The position numbers and the translations under genes were made by a program. The notes below the pieces were generated by a model. It searched no databases, was not told the DNA's origin, and saw only the letters and a list, made by a program, of their open reading frames with translations. From NCBI GenBank assembly GCA_027886175.1, contig JAJNNQ010000008.1:988501-1052500 (forward strand): a DNA stretch of 64,000 nucleotides, given 5' to 3'. Shown one piece after another: positions 27,601-39,340 of the stretch. Every line of letters begins with the position of its first letter. Positions within the stretch are counted from its first letter, which is position 1. The DNA is from Phylloscopus collybita (Eukaryota > Chordata > Aves > Passeriformes > Phylloscopidae).

Positions 27601-30468
27601 GCTGAAAAGAGTATATTTGGATTAAGCTCTTCACTGACACTATAGAAAGCTTTAAGATAAAAATGCAGAATGAGACATTGCAGGAAAACACCACCTATCC
27701 AGCACCAGCTCTTGAGCCTCTGGTAAGACCTTGAGAGCATTAAGGATGGTACAGCTGTTGCTGCAAAACATCTTGTGGATTGGTTAACTCCACCAGCAAA
27801 TTGCAGCAAAGCAGATATCAATTTACATCTGTTTACCACAGCCACACAGGTGATGGGAGCAAAGGGAGTGGGTGCAACGTGGGCAGCGTGGGGCAGGGTT
27901 GGGTTATCATTATCAACAGCAGGAGAATAAAGGCATTCTGTGTGGCCCAGGCCTTGTTTGTGAGTGCAGGCAGCTGGGGTTTGGCCTCTTGTTTGTCCTG
28001 CAGTCAAGAGCAAAGATCGTTACAGTCCTAAACACTTATCTGAATTAAACAGTGAAACAAGAACCAAAGAAAAGGTTGGGTGGAGTTAGCAGGACTGGGG
28101 CAGTGGGTAGAGAAGTGTAAGCAGGGATGATGGGGCTGAGTTATCGTGTTTAGAGGCCTGATGGTATGTAACTTACACCTCACTGTAACCATAAGGAAGA
28201 TAGGTGAGTCCCATGGTTCAAGGTCATCCAAGGAAATTACAGTTAGCTTAGCAGTAGTTTTTAATGAGAAATCCTGCATGTGGGCCTGAAAAGACAGTTA
28301 TTTGTCCACTTTAATTCATGCAGTTGTTTCAGTTAACTTACATCTATGGCTAAAATGCCTCCTTAACTGGGTGTGGGAGCTAATGCTTTGAGGATAATGG
28401 GCATTCAAGGAACAGTGTATTTAATACATTAAGAGCTGTGTAGCTGGGTTCTGGGAATAATTCTTCCTGTGACTGTTCACAGGGATTCAGTTTGCTCTCA
28501 TACCTTTGAGCAAGAGAAAAGGAAGACATGGCTGTCCAGAGCAATCAAAAATGGGAATTTAGGAGTGCAAATTCTGGGAACCATTCCTTGCCTGGGAACA
28601 GGGGATGATTTTGGGATTGACTCCTATGCTGTTTTCACGCTGATTTTGATTATGACTGTGTATGGGTTCGCACTTGCTATGTAGCAGTAGTTGACCTTTC
28701 CTAGGACAAGCCAATTAGTCTGCAAGAGTGAATAAAGAGATATTATCACCTTTAATATCTGCTGCTGCTGCTGCTTTTCCAAAATACTCTCCTGTGGGCA
28801 TTAAAGTGATGTTTTCATTTATCCACCAATAAAAACACAGCCTTAACCCATCTGCCTGTCCCTCTGTGTATATATCTGGGTAATTTAATAAATGCTTCTG
28901 GGTGTTGATTTACGTCATTGTATCTGTATATAAGCCTGCCTCTGTGAGCATGCTGCTGGTTGTCTCTGAGCATTCATTGTCTGCCTTGTGTGTGTATGTC
29001 TGTGTGTCTGAATGTGGTTTTGTTTAAAATTTTTCCCTAGAAAAAACAAGAAGTCAGATGTTTCATGAGGTTGTTCGTTAAAACCAAGGGAAGGAAGGAG
29101 GAGACAGTAAGGGATAATTTAGAGAGAAATAGGGGTAGATTTGGCTACAGTTAATCATCTGCCTCAGTCTTCTCTGGAGGATGGGGGAGTTCATTCCAGA
29201 CATTAAAATGTCTCAGGGGAGGATCATATAGATCATGCTGGAAGAGAAATGCAATGAGTAAATTATCCAAAGGCTCAGAAAGCAATGGAGCCAGACGTCA
29301 TCTGATCCCAAAGCAAGGATAAAAACAGGGAGAGAGAACCTGAGATTTCTCAGGATTCCCTGAGAAACCAGGGGTAGAGATAGGGAAAATGATTTCTAAC
29401 TGCTATCACTGAGGTAGATTTCTAAGATACCAGATTAAGATATCTGGTATCCTGGTACCCTGGTTCCAGCTGTGATTCTGGCTCACAGGGAAAGGTATTA
29501 TTCTGAGGCAGAATGCAGAACAAAAGAACATTAAAATGGAAGTAAATGCAAAGTTTCCCAACATGCTAGCATCCCCTGAAAAATAAGTCAGAATAATGGC
29601 ACAGGAACATTTTCCTAACACGAGTCTCCTCAAACCAGCAGCACAAGGGGTAGGATGGATTTTCCAGCTCCAGTGCCCAGATCACTTTGCACAGACAGCT
29701 TGTTTTCCTGCCCTTAATCATGGGCCTGACTCACCACCCCTTCTCTGCACTATTCACTATTCTCCCAGTTCAGCTGCAGCGTAAACAACTGAACCAGCAG
29801 CACCTCACCAGGGGAAACACGGGGAAGCAGCAGTGGCCCTGTCCACGCACTCTGACATTCTCTGTTTCAAGCAAGAGGAAAGTAATTCCTGTTTTGGAAG
29901 CTGTTACACACTCCAAGACCACAGGTCCCATCATGATACACCAGAATCAGAAGTTTTCAGCACTGGTAGCCAGATATTCCAAGGACAGCAACGTGCCCAT
30001 GCCACCTTGGAGTGGCTTTTGTCAGGCAGTCACTGTGAACACAACATTTTTGTACATGGAAATACTGGGTTTGTTACCTACATCCTCCATGCCATCTGGC
30101 TGTGATCCAGTACAGCTCCTGAGAAATACCTGGGAACTTTTCTAGATATCCTTTGTTTGCAGAGGGACTCCTATGCAGCACAAGTCTTCCCTGTAGTGCT
30201 GTTAAACACGAGTAACGTCAGCTCTGATTGCTGCATACATTTCCTAGAAGAGGTGAAATAAACTGAGGAAATTAGAATTTATATTCCCACGAATGATCCT
30301 TCAAATGAAAACTAGCGAATGAAAATATTTTCTGCAACAAAATAATACCTTTCTTACATAGAAAAGCATGACTCAGACCTTGAGACACTTGGACACTTAC
30401 AAACTAGCTTCCCTGTAGGAATTCCTACTAAATTCATAAGCCTTCGACAATCTTGTTCACACTTGTTC

Positions 30469-30545
30469 TTTTTCAGGAAGTCTTCCCCATATTTCCATAT
30501 TTTCCAAAGTTTTCCCCATTCTCCCATATTTCCCCATCTTTCCTC
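30469..30545 (+). repeat. Pyrimidine-rich tract with repeated 'CCCCATATTTCC'-like units
   Basis: A T/C-rich stretch with loosely repeated units (CCCCATATTTCC, CCATATTTTCC, CCCATTCTCCCATATTTCC) indicating local tandem duplication. Intergenic and non-coding. Confidence 0.55.
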
Positions 30546-33500
30546 TAATTAACATCTTCCATAAAGTAATTTTTTTTTTCCCACAGCATGCTACAGCAGC
30601 CCCTACATTTTTCTCCATCCCTCTGTGGTTTTTTCCATCCTGTGTGGGGTACAGGTGCTGACCCTGCTGCGTGGCCCACCAGCACCCACATCCCCAGCCC
30701 CTCAAAGCCAGGGCCACTCCAGCACTTTGCTCCGTGCATTACCAGGGGATGTGTCAGCCAGGGCTATTGTTTGGAACAGGAAGCAAGTTTGGCCGCCTCT
30801 GTAATTTAGATTGTAGGCAATAAGCAGGGGTGTGGTGTGCAAAGCAAACAAGGCAGGATTAACAGCTCTTTTCACTTCTGGACAAGGAATTGGTCCGGCG
30901 GTGGCCCACAGGATCCTGCACGGTATGGCTACTGCTTCTCCTCGTGACCACAGCCAGGAGCGAAAAACCAGAGTGTCCTCCAGGCTTTCAACTGGAGAGT
31001 GAAGATAAAAGTCCAGGCCCCATGTTCTGACAGAACTTTATGAGCTAAACATCTTGAAATTAGATTATGAGAGAAAATTAAGAACAGTCTTCTCCTTTCA
31101 ATAGGTCTTTAAAAACAATAACCAGGCTTTACTGTAAATTCATTTATTTTCCTTCAGTGTGCCAATTCCCAAGCTGATATCTCCTCTGTGTACCAGGGAT
31201 ATATATAGATCTAAATGTGGCAAGAAGACAGAAAGATTTTATTTATTTTGCGTAAGGACAGCAATGTGGAGAGTTCCATTTTTTCTCCAGGAAAACCTCA
31301 CATCAGAGAGTGAATTACACATCTTGTTAAAGAAATACTATGAGGTAAATAAAATCCAAATTATATTTAGCTCATAGGAGGTGACAAATACTAGTCAGGT
31401 TGACTATTGCCTTGCTGGAAGACAGTCAAAAACCACTGTCAAATAAAGCACAAAAATAGAGAAAATAGAAGAGTCTGTATTCTTGCATTTGCTAAAGTGA
31501 GCAGCATTTTGCTGTTTATTGTGTATTACTGTATATTATTTGCTATTTATTTACTAGTTGTGAATACAAGGAAAGGTACCTGAAATCAAATCCTGGCCTG
31601 CATTCTGCTGAAATCACCTAAACTGACTGGTGTGGGTCTCCAGAACAGTCTGAAAACCCCTCACTCTCTGCAGAGGATCATCAGGGGCAAATTCAAATTC
31701 AATGTGTCCATTGTCCTGCCAGGTCACCGCTGCTGTGGCACCACACACGGTCCTTCTGTGCCTTACCAGGGACAAGTGCTCACATCCACATTCCCCCTGC
31801 AGCAGCTGTGGATAGGGCAGCTTGCATGAAGCAGGGGCAAACAGAGGAAACTTCCTTGCAAAAACCCAAGCCTGTGACAAAACAGGCCTAGACATCACTG
31901 TGACAGGGTGTATTAGCTCAGAGTAAACTCAAAGCAAGCAAGAGGCAGCCATGAACATTCCGATCCCTGGATCCAGACATTCATTTAATCCCTAAGACTT
32001 CTCATGCAGAACTGAGCTTTGTGGGGATGTCCTAGATCCAGCCGGTGATCAAACAGGCTCGAATTTGCTCCCAAAGCAGAAGTGCCTCCTCTCACTGAGC
32101 ACTCCCTACCCTCTCACAGCTCCCTTCTGGGTCAGCCCTCCCCACAGGCGAGTGGGTGCAGGAGGATCATCATTCTTTCCTGGCACAGCAGCTAATCCAC
32201 CCAGCCTGACTGCAGAGAGATAGCTGGCTGTTCGGGAAGCAGTACTATGTGGGGGAAGATTTTTTAACCTATTCTTGCCTTGTTCCCATGTAAAGAAGCC
32301 ACAAACTCTCTCACATAGAGGCAGCTGATAAAAGTTGCCTCCTCTATCTAGAAAGGACACCTAACCAGAGCAACTGGAATGTAACTTCAGGAGTTAATAG
32401 AATTTTCAAGCAGTCATTTATGTGCACTTTATCAAATGAAGATATAATTATCGAAAGATCCCCCACCTTTTCTTGGTTGTTGCGGTTATTAAGTGAAAGC
32501 AAAAGTTTAAATTGCTTGCCTGAGACAAAAGAGCCTGCAGAAAGCTGCCTGCCTGTCCTTAGACTTTGCTATGCTAACAGTCACTGTCTGGAGTCAGAGT
32601 TCCTTCCTGAAGCACTTGAGCACTGTGAAGCCTCGAGGGGACACCGCCTTTGCCTAGAGATAGATTCTGGGTGAGATTTTGGAAGAATGGTTTGCATACA
32701 AGTAGCAGTGTGATTACCCCTGGAATGCTGGTTTCCTGCTAGACACACACAGAGATTTTGTGACACTGTGTTCTTTTACAAAAGACAAGTGACCTGCAAA
32801 ACCCCAGGTTTCATATCTCAAAGTGGTGGGGCAATACAACCTACAGAACAATAATGACTTACTGGGAAACAGAAGGATCAAGCTCCAGGGATCTCCTCCT
32901 CAGCACAGACCTGCAAATATACTGGAATAATTTGCATTGCACAGCTTGCCTTGCAGAATCCATAGATAAAAATCAGGCTTGGCATGGCTAGGATATCTGA
33001 GCAATATTTAGCAGCAAAACAATGAGCCAGCTGGGAAAGCATGTACTTGTCCAAATTCAAGTGGGCAAGTAATTTTGGGACGTGTGGTTACTTACGGATT
33101 GCCTGCACAGGGAAGTTGGGACAAAGGAAATCAAAGTTTGAATGCATGGCATGTAAACCCATTCCAGAAAACGGTGGTGTAAACAGTCCAGTTGTTCTCA
33201 GGGTAGTGCATGAGAAATGCCTATGATTTTTTTGGTGGCACCAGAGCAGAGGTCCCCAAATACCTGGAGAGCTGACACAGCTGTTTCTTTCTTCTGCCTG
33301 TGGCCTGACACCCTGGCTCTGCACGGTGACTGAAGAATTGCCTGTTCCTTCTTGCAGAAGTTACTGCCTCTGTAACAGGAACTGGGAAAGCCAACCTTCC
33401 TCAGCCCTTCAAACCCTCCAGCCCCTCTTTGCTGGAGTAATTTCACATGCAGTGATGTGAAAGCTACACCAAAGTGGGGATGAAAAAGCAAGACAAAAGG

Positions 33501-36500
33501 AGCCTGCACAGACCTCTCAGTGTAAGCCACCAGGTGTAAACGAAGCATGGATTCAGGTCCATTATTTAGAGCTCAGGCTATAAATCACAACCAACCACTC
33601 TTCATTCCCAAAAGTCATGTGTCTGGGTGACACCTCTGTCTCCTCTTCCAGCATGGCAACATAAACAGTGCTGATCCTGGGGGAAGCAAAGACAGAGGCA
33701 GTCCCAGGGGTGCTTACTGTTTGTGGGTACAACTCCCTTTGAAGAGAGGAAAGACAAGAAAGGAAGACAAGGATAGGGTCCAGGAGGAGCTACAGAAAGG
33801 GAGCAGACCCCACCAGACGTACACAGAGCTAAAGGCTCTCACCAGACTTCCCTGTCCCTGACCCATCAGACACATGACCTGACTTGCTAAAACTGAAAGA
33901 GCAGAGGAAGTGGGATTTGCACCCAAATGGGTGTGCAAGCAGTGGGGAGCAGGATATGCTCAGTCCACAGTACATGACCGAGTCCATTGTGTGTTTTCAA
34001 CACCTTGGCACCCCTGGGAAGCTGTGGCCCTGGCTGTGTTAGCTCTGGGTGCAGGCTGGGCTTGGCCAGCACCACCTGCCAGCACCAGAGGGAAGTGGCA
34101 TGTGGGATTCTCCTGCACTGCTCAGGCAGCTCACCATCCTATTTTGGGAGCCAGGCCATTTCTGCCTGTAACAGCAGCCACATACAGAGTTTTTGGCACT
34201 GAATGGCTACTGTGAGTTCGTTTCCCTGTGGGTACAAGCAGCTCCTTTCTGGACAGAGTTACAATGATGCTGATGTGGCAGAACAACTCCACTGCCACTT
34301 GGGAGGGCTGGATGCTGCAGCAGGAGGGCTTGGAGAGTGTAACCTGGAACCCAGGGAGTTTCATGAGTCACCATTGCTCCTAAATTCCCTACCCCTTGGG
34401 GATGCTCCAGGTTTGGTGCTTGCCTTGGGGGATCTCTGCTAGGACACTAGGCACTGCTGAGCCCCAGGACAACCAGGAACAAACTGGCATTCAAGCATGA
34501 CCTATCTCATGGTTATCACTCATGGTGAGAGTAAGTTTACATATGATTTGCATAAAACTTTGGGTGGGGAGCCTCAGAGAAGGTTATAGTACTACTTATC
34601 ATTAAGTAGCCTCATGGAAGCAAATTGAAATGTGAATCTAGCAAAGAAGCTTTTTTAGAAAGGGAAGGAACTCATTCCTCTTGCCATCAGAAGCTCAGGG
34701 GCATTCACAGGAGGTTCATTTCCCTGGAGAATATAGTTTCTGCTGAGTAGGAGAGGATTAAGATGACCGGAAAAGCAATGAGAGTGAGCAGGGAGGCCTA
34801 AAGGCGCTGGAGCAGTTTCATCTTGTTTGTACTTCCTCCTTCCAGCAGCACTGCTGTGCATCGAGGCATTGAAGGTGAGATCTCTTTGCATCCTACTGGA
34901 CCCTGTGGCAAAGGAGATACCTGGCTGCCCCTGCAGCTACAGGGGAGTTTCAGAGCAGGAGCAGTGCAAGAAATTACACTTATCTCAGAGGCAGCTGACA
35001 GCAGAAGCTCCAAGAAAAGTCCTTCCAGTCCTGATGGTATCAGCCAGCTCCCTGAGCAGCCTTTTCTCCCTCCCCCATGTCTACACACCATCGAGATGGC
35101 TCTGCTCCCCAAATAACCTCTGGAGCTATTGCAGGAGCTCTAACAGCCTCGTTCAGGAGGGGTGAGAGCCTCAGTCATCAAGGGTCAGTCAGTTCTGTGC
35201 TCCCTTGACAGGAACAGCTCCTCCAAGGTGTGACCTGACTTGGAAGCCAAGAGCTGAGGATCATCCTGAACAACTTTCTGGCATATTCAAAGATCTGCCT
35301 CTCTCTCACCTGCCAGTCACACAGATATGCAAAGGGCAAGGACCAGAACTGAGGCCACCACCAGGGACCAATTCTCCATCCTCTTGCTGGACCATTTTTC
35401 TTCATCTCTGCTGAGTTGCTCACAGGAGCTCTCCAGCACTCTCACCCGCAGCTCACTCACTCACTGACACACAGCAGGTACGTTACCCCAGCTGGCCAAA
35501 GCCAGGACAATTAACTGAGGGACTTTTAGGCACTTTTCTGATACCAAACAACACTTCTTCAGCATGAAGAAAATTTAATTTATCATAATTTCAGGTTACT
35601 AGGACCTTTTTTTTTTAAATAGGAAGAAACAAATGGTTAAGGTTGGAGGCCTCCAATATAAATAGAAACAGATCACATTTATGAGATTTGGATTTAGTAT
35701 TTTTAGGTAACATTGTGAATTTGATAACATTCATGATTTAGTAGGACTGCAGTGCAGAAACACTAAATCTGCTTTGTGCTTTGGACAAATCACTTAATCA
35801 TTCTGATTCATGGCATCCAGCACTAATGAGAAGAGTCTCTTAGACTAAACTTATCACACATGCAAGCTTTGTTTTGCCAATCAGGACTGTGCCAGGAAAG
35901 TGCAAATACCCAAAGATTATAGGCAATGGTAACGAGTGTAGCAATAAGCATGATCTTGATAATTATGTACCTTCAAAGGAGAGGAGAAACTTGTTCTGAC
36001 TTGCAAATGGAATAAACCTGTCATAGCTCTGATAGGAGTCACCCAGGCTGGCAAGAACTAGATTTTTTTTTTTTTTTTCAGGTCTCTTTAATAAACTGGT
36101 ACCGTGGGGGAGTGGTGGAAGATTCTGTGAGAAGCTCTGCTGAGAACACACTCCCTTGGTCCTCTGAATTTTCAGATTTCCCAATCTGTTCTGCTTTCAA
36201 CCACACGCCACTCTAGGTCCAAGCAACACCTCCCTGTCTAGCAGTCTGCTACATTCTCAGGTGCCTCACAATGTCAGAGCAGACTTTGCAAATAAAAGCC
36301 TAAGGAGAGCTCTAAATATTTGTGGGATTGGGGTCTTACTTTGAGATCTTAGTGCTGCTCATAACCCAGGGGTCAGCCCCAAGAGCGATGCTGACGTTGC
36401 ATGTTGGAAACACGGTGTTGATTCAGCCCAAGAAATTCTGTGGAATATTTCTTCCTCCCCAGTTTCTCTGAAACCAACAAAGGGATAGAGATGTTATGTG

Positions 36501-38160
36501 GCTGTAATGACGGTTGTTTCCTCTAGTAAACAACATCATTCTGTTGTTCTTCAACTCAGTAACTGTCTTTTCCAAATGGTTAAATGCAGTCATAAATAAA
36601 GAGAGGACATCTCTCCATTTAACCACAAATTCAAAGCACATCCAGAGAACTGAATGTACCAGGGAAATCCTGTAGGAAGATGTTCTCTCACCACACCAGC
36701 AATGAGACTGAAAAAGTGGAAACAGAGAAGACTTCTTGTTCAAATTCACTTCTACTGATATGAAAAAATTCGGAATAATATTACACCTTCCTTTTCAAAC
36801 TTAAGGATAAAGTAGGCAACAGCTATGCTACCCCTAAGTTATTCCCAGCATCTATGTAGGCAAGAAAAAGTTAATCTTTAGGACCTTTATAACAATGTGT
36901 TTGTACAAAGAAAAGCAAATCCAAGGAGCATTTGTCATCTCAGAGCAGGGTCTGAGGGTGGTGCCATTTTAATTACATTAGCGCCAAGGAACAAGTTGGA
37001 TTAAGGAAAAAAATAAAAGGAGCCCAGAAAACTGGAGCAGTTGATAGCTGATCAATTGTTAGATTTTGGGTTATGCCAACCATCAGACTAGTATCTCAAG
37101 GATATAAAACGCCATTCAGCAGGAAGAAAAAAAGTTGGGAAAAGATGTAAACATTGAACTGAGTTGTGGTGCACTTGATCCTGATGCTACATCTCCAAAT
37201 GGAGATAGATGGAACATGTCTGTGTTTAAAGCCACTTTTCCAACACAGGAGAATGCTACAATGGCACCTGTACCAAGGAGTGAGTCCAGCACACATCCCT
37301 GAGCAGGGACTGTTTAATCTTCACCACTGCCTCACACCTGAAGGGTTTGTCTCTGAATGTTCCTCCTCAGCCCGCTCCTCTCTCATTTCTTAACACAGGG
37401 GTTACACAACCATTCAGCACCAAGCCAGTTTTGTTTTCATTTTAACTTTCACAACTTTCCTGTTGTTTTTAAACGAGTGCAAGATAGTGAGGGGATTTCT
37501 TTGTTACCTTTCATTGAAATGTTCATACTAAGATGGAAAATTCCAGGGAGCAGTTAAGAACGGAGAAGGCAGGATTACCATACATCAAAGGGAAGCAGCA
37601 TTTGCTAACTCCTTCATTTTACATGTATGTGATTCACAAACTGCTTCACGAAAAAGTGATCGAGGAATTGCTCAGGTCCGGACAAAAAAAAAATAAAAAT
37701 AAACTAATAGCACCAACCTAATTTCCATGAAAATGGGCTGGTCTCCAAAGCATCTGCCAAGACCAGACACTGTGGTGCTTGCAGCTTTCCTTTGTTGGCT
37801 CTTCAAAGCAGGTAGAGCCAGGAACATTCCCGTGCCTCATGCCAAGCTGTAAGATGTGGTACATGACTTTCAGATGAGGGAATTTCACATTTCTCCCGGA
37901 ATATTTCACACTACAACAGCAAGGAGAAAAGCACAGACGCAGCTGAAACGAGGAGGAGATGAATTGAAAGGCTAAAAATGGATTCTTCAGCATTACTCTG
38001 TAGTATGGGGAACTGAGAAAGCAATTAAAACCAACATGAAAGGAGATTTAACTGCAAATCGGCAAAACCTGCTGAAGCACAGATAGCAAGAGGCAAAGAA
38101 CCACCTCACCTGAAGCCCAAGCCCTCAGCAGAGGAGAGCATTGCCCTCAGCTCCACGGGC

Positions 38161-38640
38161 AGCGGATGAGGAGGGATAGGCCCTTCCCAAGGCTGTGAGG
38201 GCGCAGTCCCCGGGGAGCGCCTCCCTCTGCCCAGGCTGCCGTGATTCACCCTCACACACGGCCACGGCAAGGGAAGAAGTGCGGGACAAAGCCACCCGGC
38301 CCCTCCGCGGGGAGCAGCAGCACAGCCCGGCCTCCCCGCCCCGTCCCTGCCGGGTCACCGCACCCAGCGCTGCAGGACAAACCGAGGCGAAGTGCGAGGA
38401 GGGCCGGGTGGGCCTTGCTGAGCCACCGCCTCGCCTCCAGCACCGCGCCATAGGCTCTGGGCGTGGGCTTGTAAACCTCAGCTCTACGGACTCTACACCT
38501 TGCCCGAGGACGGGCAGGGGGGAGCCGGGAGAAGGGGGAGAGGGAGGCCCGGCAGCTGATGAGGACACAGCGGGAGGACAGGCGAGACTGGTTTGGAAGG
38601 GGTGGGCAGCGGGCGTGGGAGTGGAACGAGGCAGGGTGGG
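38161..38640. promoter_or_regulatory. Orphan CpG island in the CMIP-GAN interval
   Basis: By hand count there are about 37 CpGs in 480 bp at roughly two-thirds GC, an observed/expected ratio near 0.7, while the flanking intergenic DNA is CpG-poor. No recognised coding exon overlaps it. ORFs on both strands here are compositionally biased and unlike any known protein. It may be a promoter of an unannotated non-coding RNA, a distal promoter or enhancer, or simply a GC-rich patch next to the minisatellite. Confidence 0.6.
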
Positions 38641-38955
38641 AACAGCCTCAGCCCGTCTCTTTGGTCAGGCAGCTTTTAGCATTTCAAAGCGTTTCTTTCC
38701 TTTGTGACTCCAAGCGCTGACTAAAACAGGCAAGCAGGTATTTACAGGATCAGCCAAGCCCCTCCTGCCTAGGTGGCCTGAAAGGCATCGTTGCTGTGTC
38801 CTGCGAGCAAATCGCCGTGTCTCGTTCAAAGGCTTTCCTGGGGCCGGGGTAGGATTATGGAAAGGGAGAGCAGCGCCGGCTGTGGAAAATGGAAAAAATG
38901 TCAGGGCCCTGCTGCTGCTGGTAAGGTGAACCCTGGACCCGCTTCGGGAGGCGAG

Positions 38956-39340
38956 GGCAGGCGTCCCTGGCTGCTCTCCTGGGGTGGCAGAGTCCAGGCA
39001 GGCACAGTGACAAACAAGGGGACAGGCATCCCTGGGTGTTCTGGGTGGCAGAGTGCAGGCAGGCACAGTGACAAATAAGGGGACAGGCATCCCTGGGTGT
39101 TCTCCTGGGGTGGCAGAGTGCAGGCAGGCACAGTGACAAACAAGGGGACAGGCATCCCTGGGTGTTCTCCTGGGGTGGCAGAGTGCAGGCAGGCACAGTG
39201 ACAAACAAGGGGACAGGCATCCCTGGGTGTTCTCCTGGGGTGGCAGAGTGCAGGCAGGCACAGTGACAAACAAGGGGACAGGCATCCCTGGGTGTTCTCC
39301 TGGGTGGCAGAGTCTGGGTGGGCACGGTGACAAACAAGGG
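38956..39340. repeat. Minisatellite with 65-bp unit, about six copies
   Basis: The core GGTGGCAGAG recurs at 38983, 39044, 39109, 39174, 39239 and 39303, giving spacings of 61, 65, 65, 65 and 64 bp. Each unit contains 'GGCAGGCACAGTGACAAACA' and 'GGGACAGGCATCCCTGGG'. The middle copies are nearly identical, while the outer ones are diverged, as expected for an array that expands and homogenises in its centre. Copy number is probably polymorphic. Because 65 is not a multiple of three and the unit lacks stops on the minus strand, long spurious repetitive ORFs appear there in all three frames. Confidence 0.95.

Larger units (their letters stand above)
20601..38160. other. Intergenic DNA between CMIP and GAN; no gene recognised
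   Basis: Upstream of CMIP and beyond the inferred 3' end of GAN. Reading both strands I see only short ORFs without similarity to any protein I know, no CpG island, and no recognisable transposon apart from homopolymer and short TG-rich tracts (for example around 28.98 kb). Enhancers or long non-coding RNAs may lie here but leave no signature I can identify. Confidence 0.7.

Noticed and set aside
38125..38568. Minus-strand ORF of 147 codons across the orphan CpG island
   Set aside because: Its composition follows the GC content, and no domain or homology is recognisable. It is not enough to call a gene.
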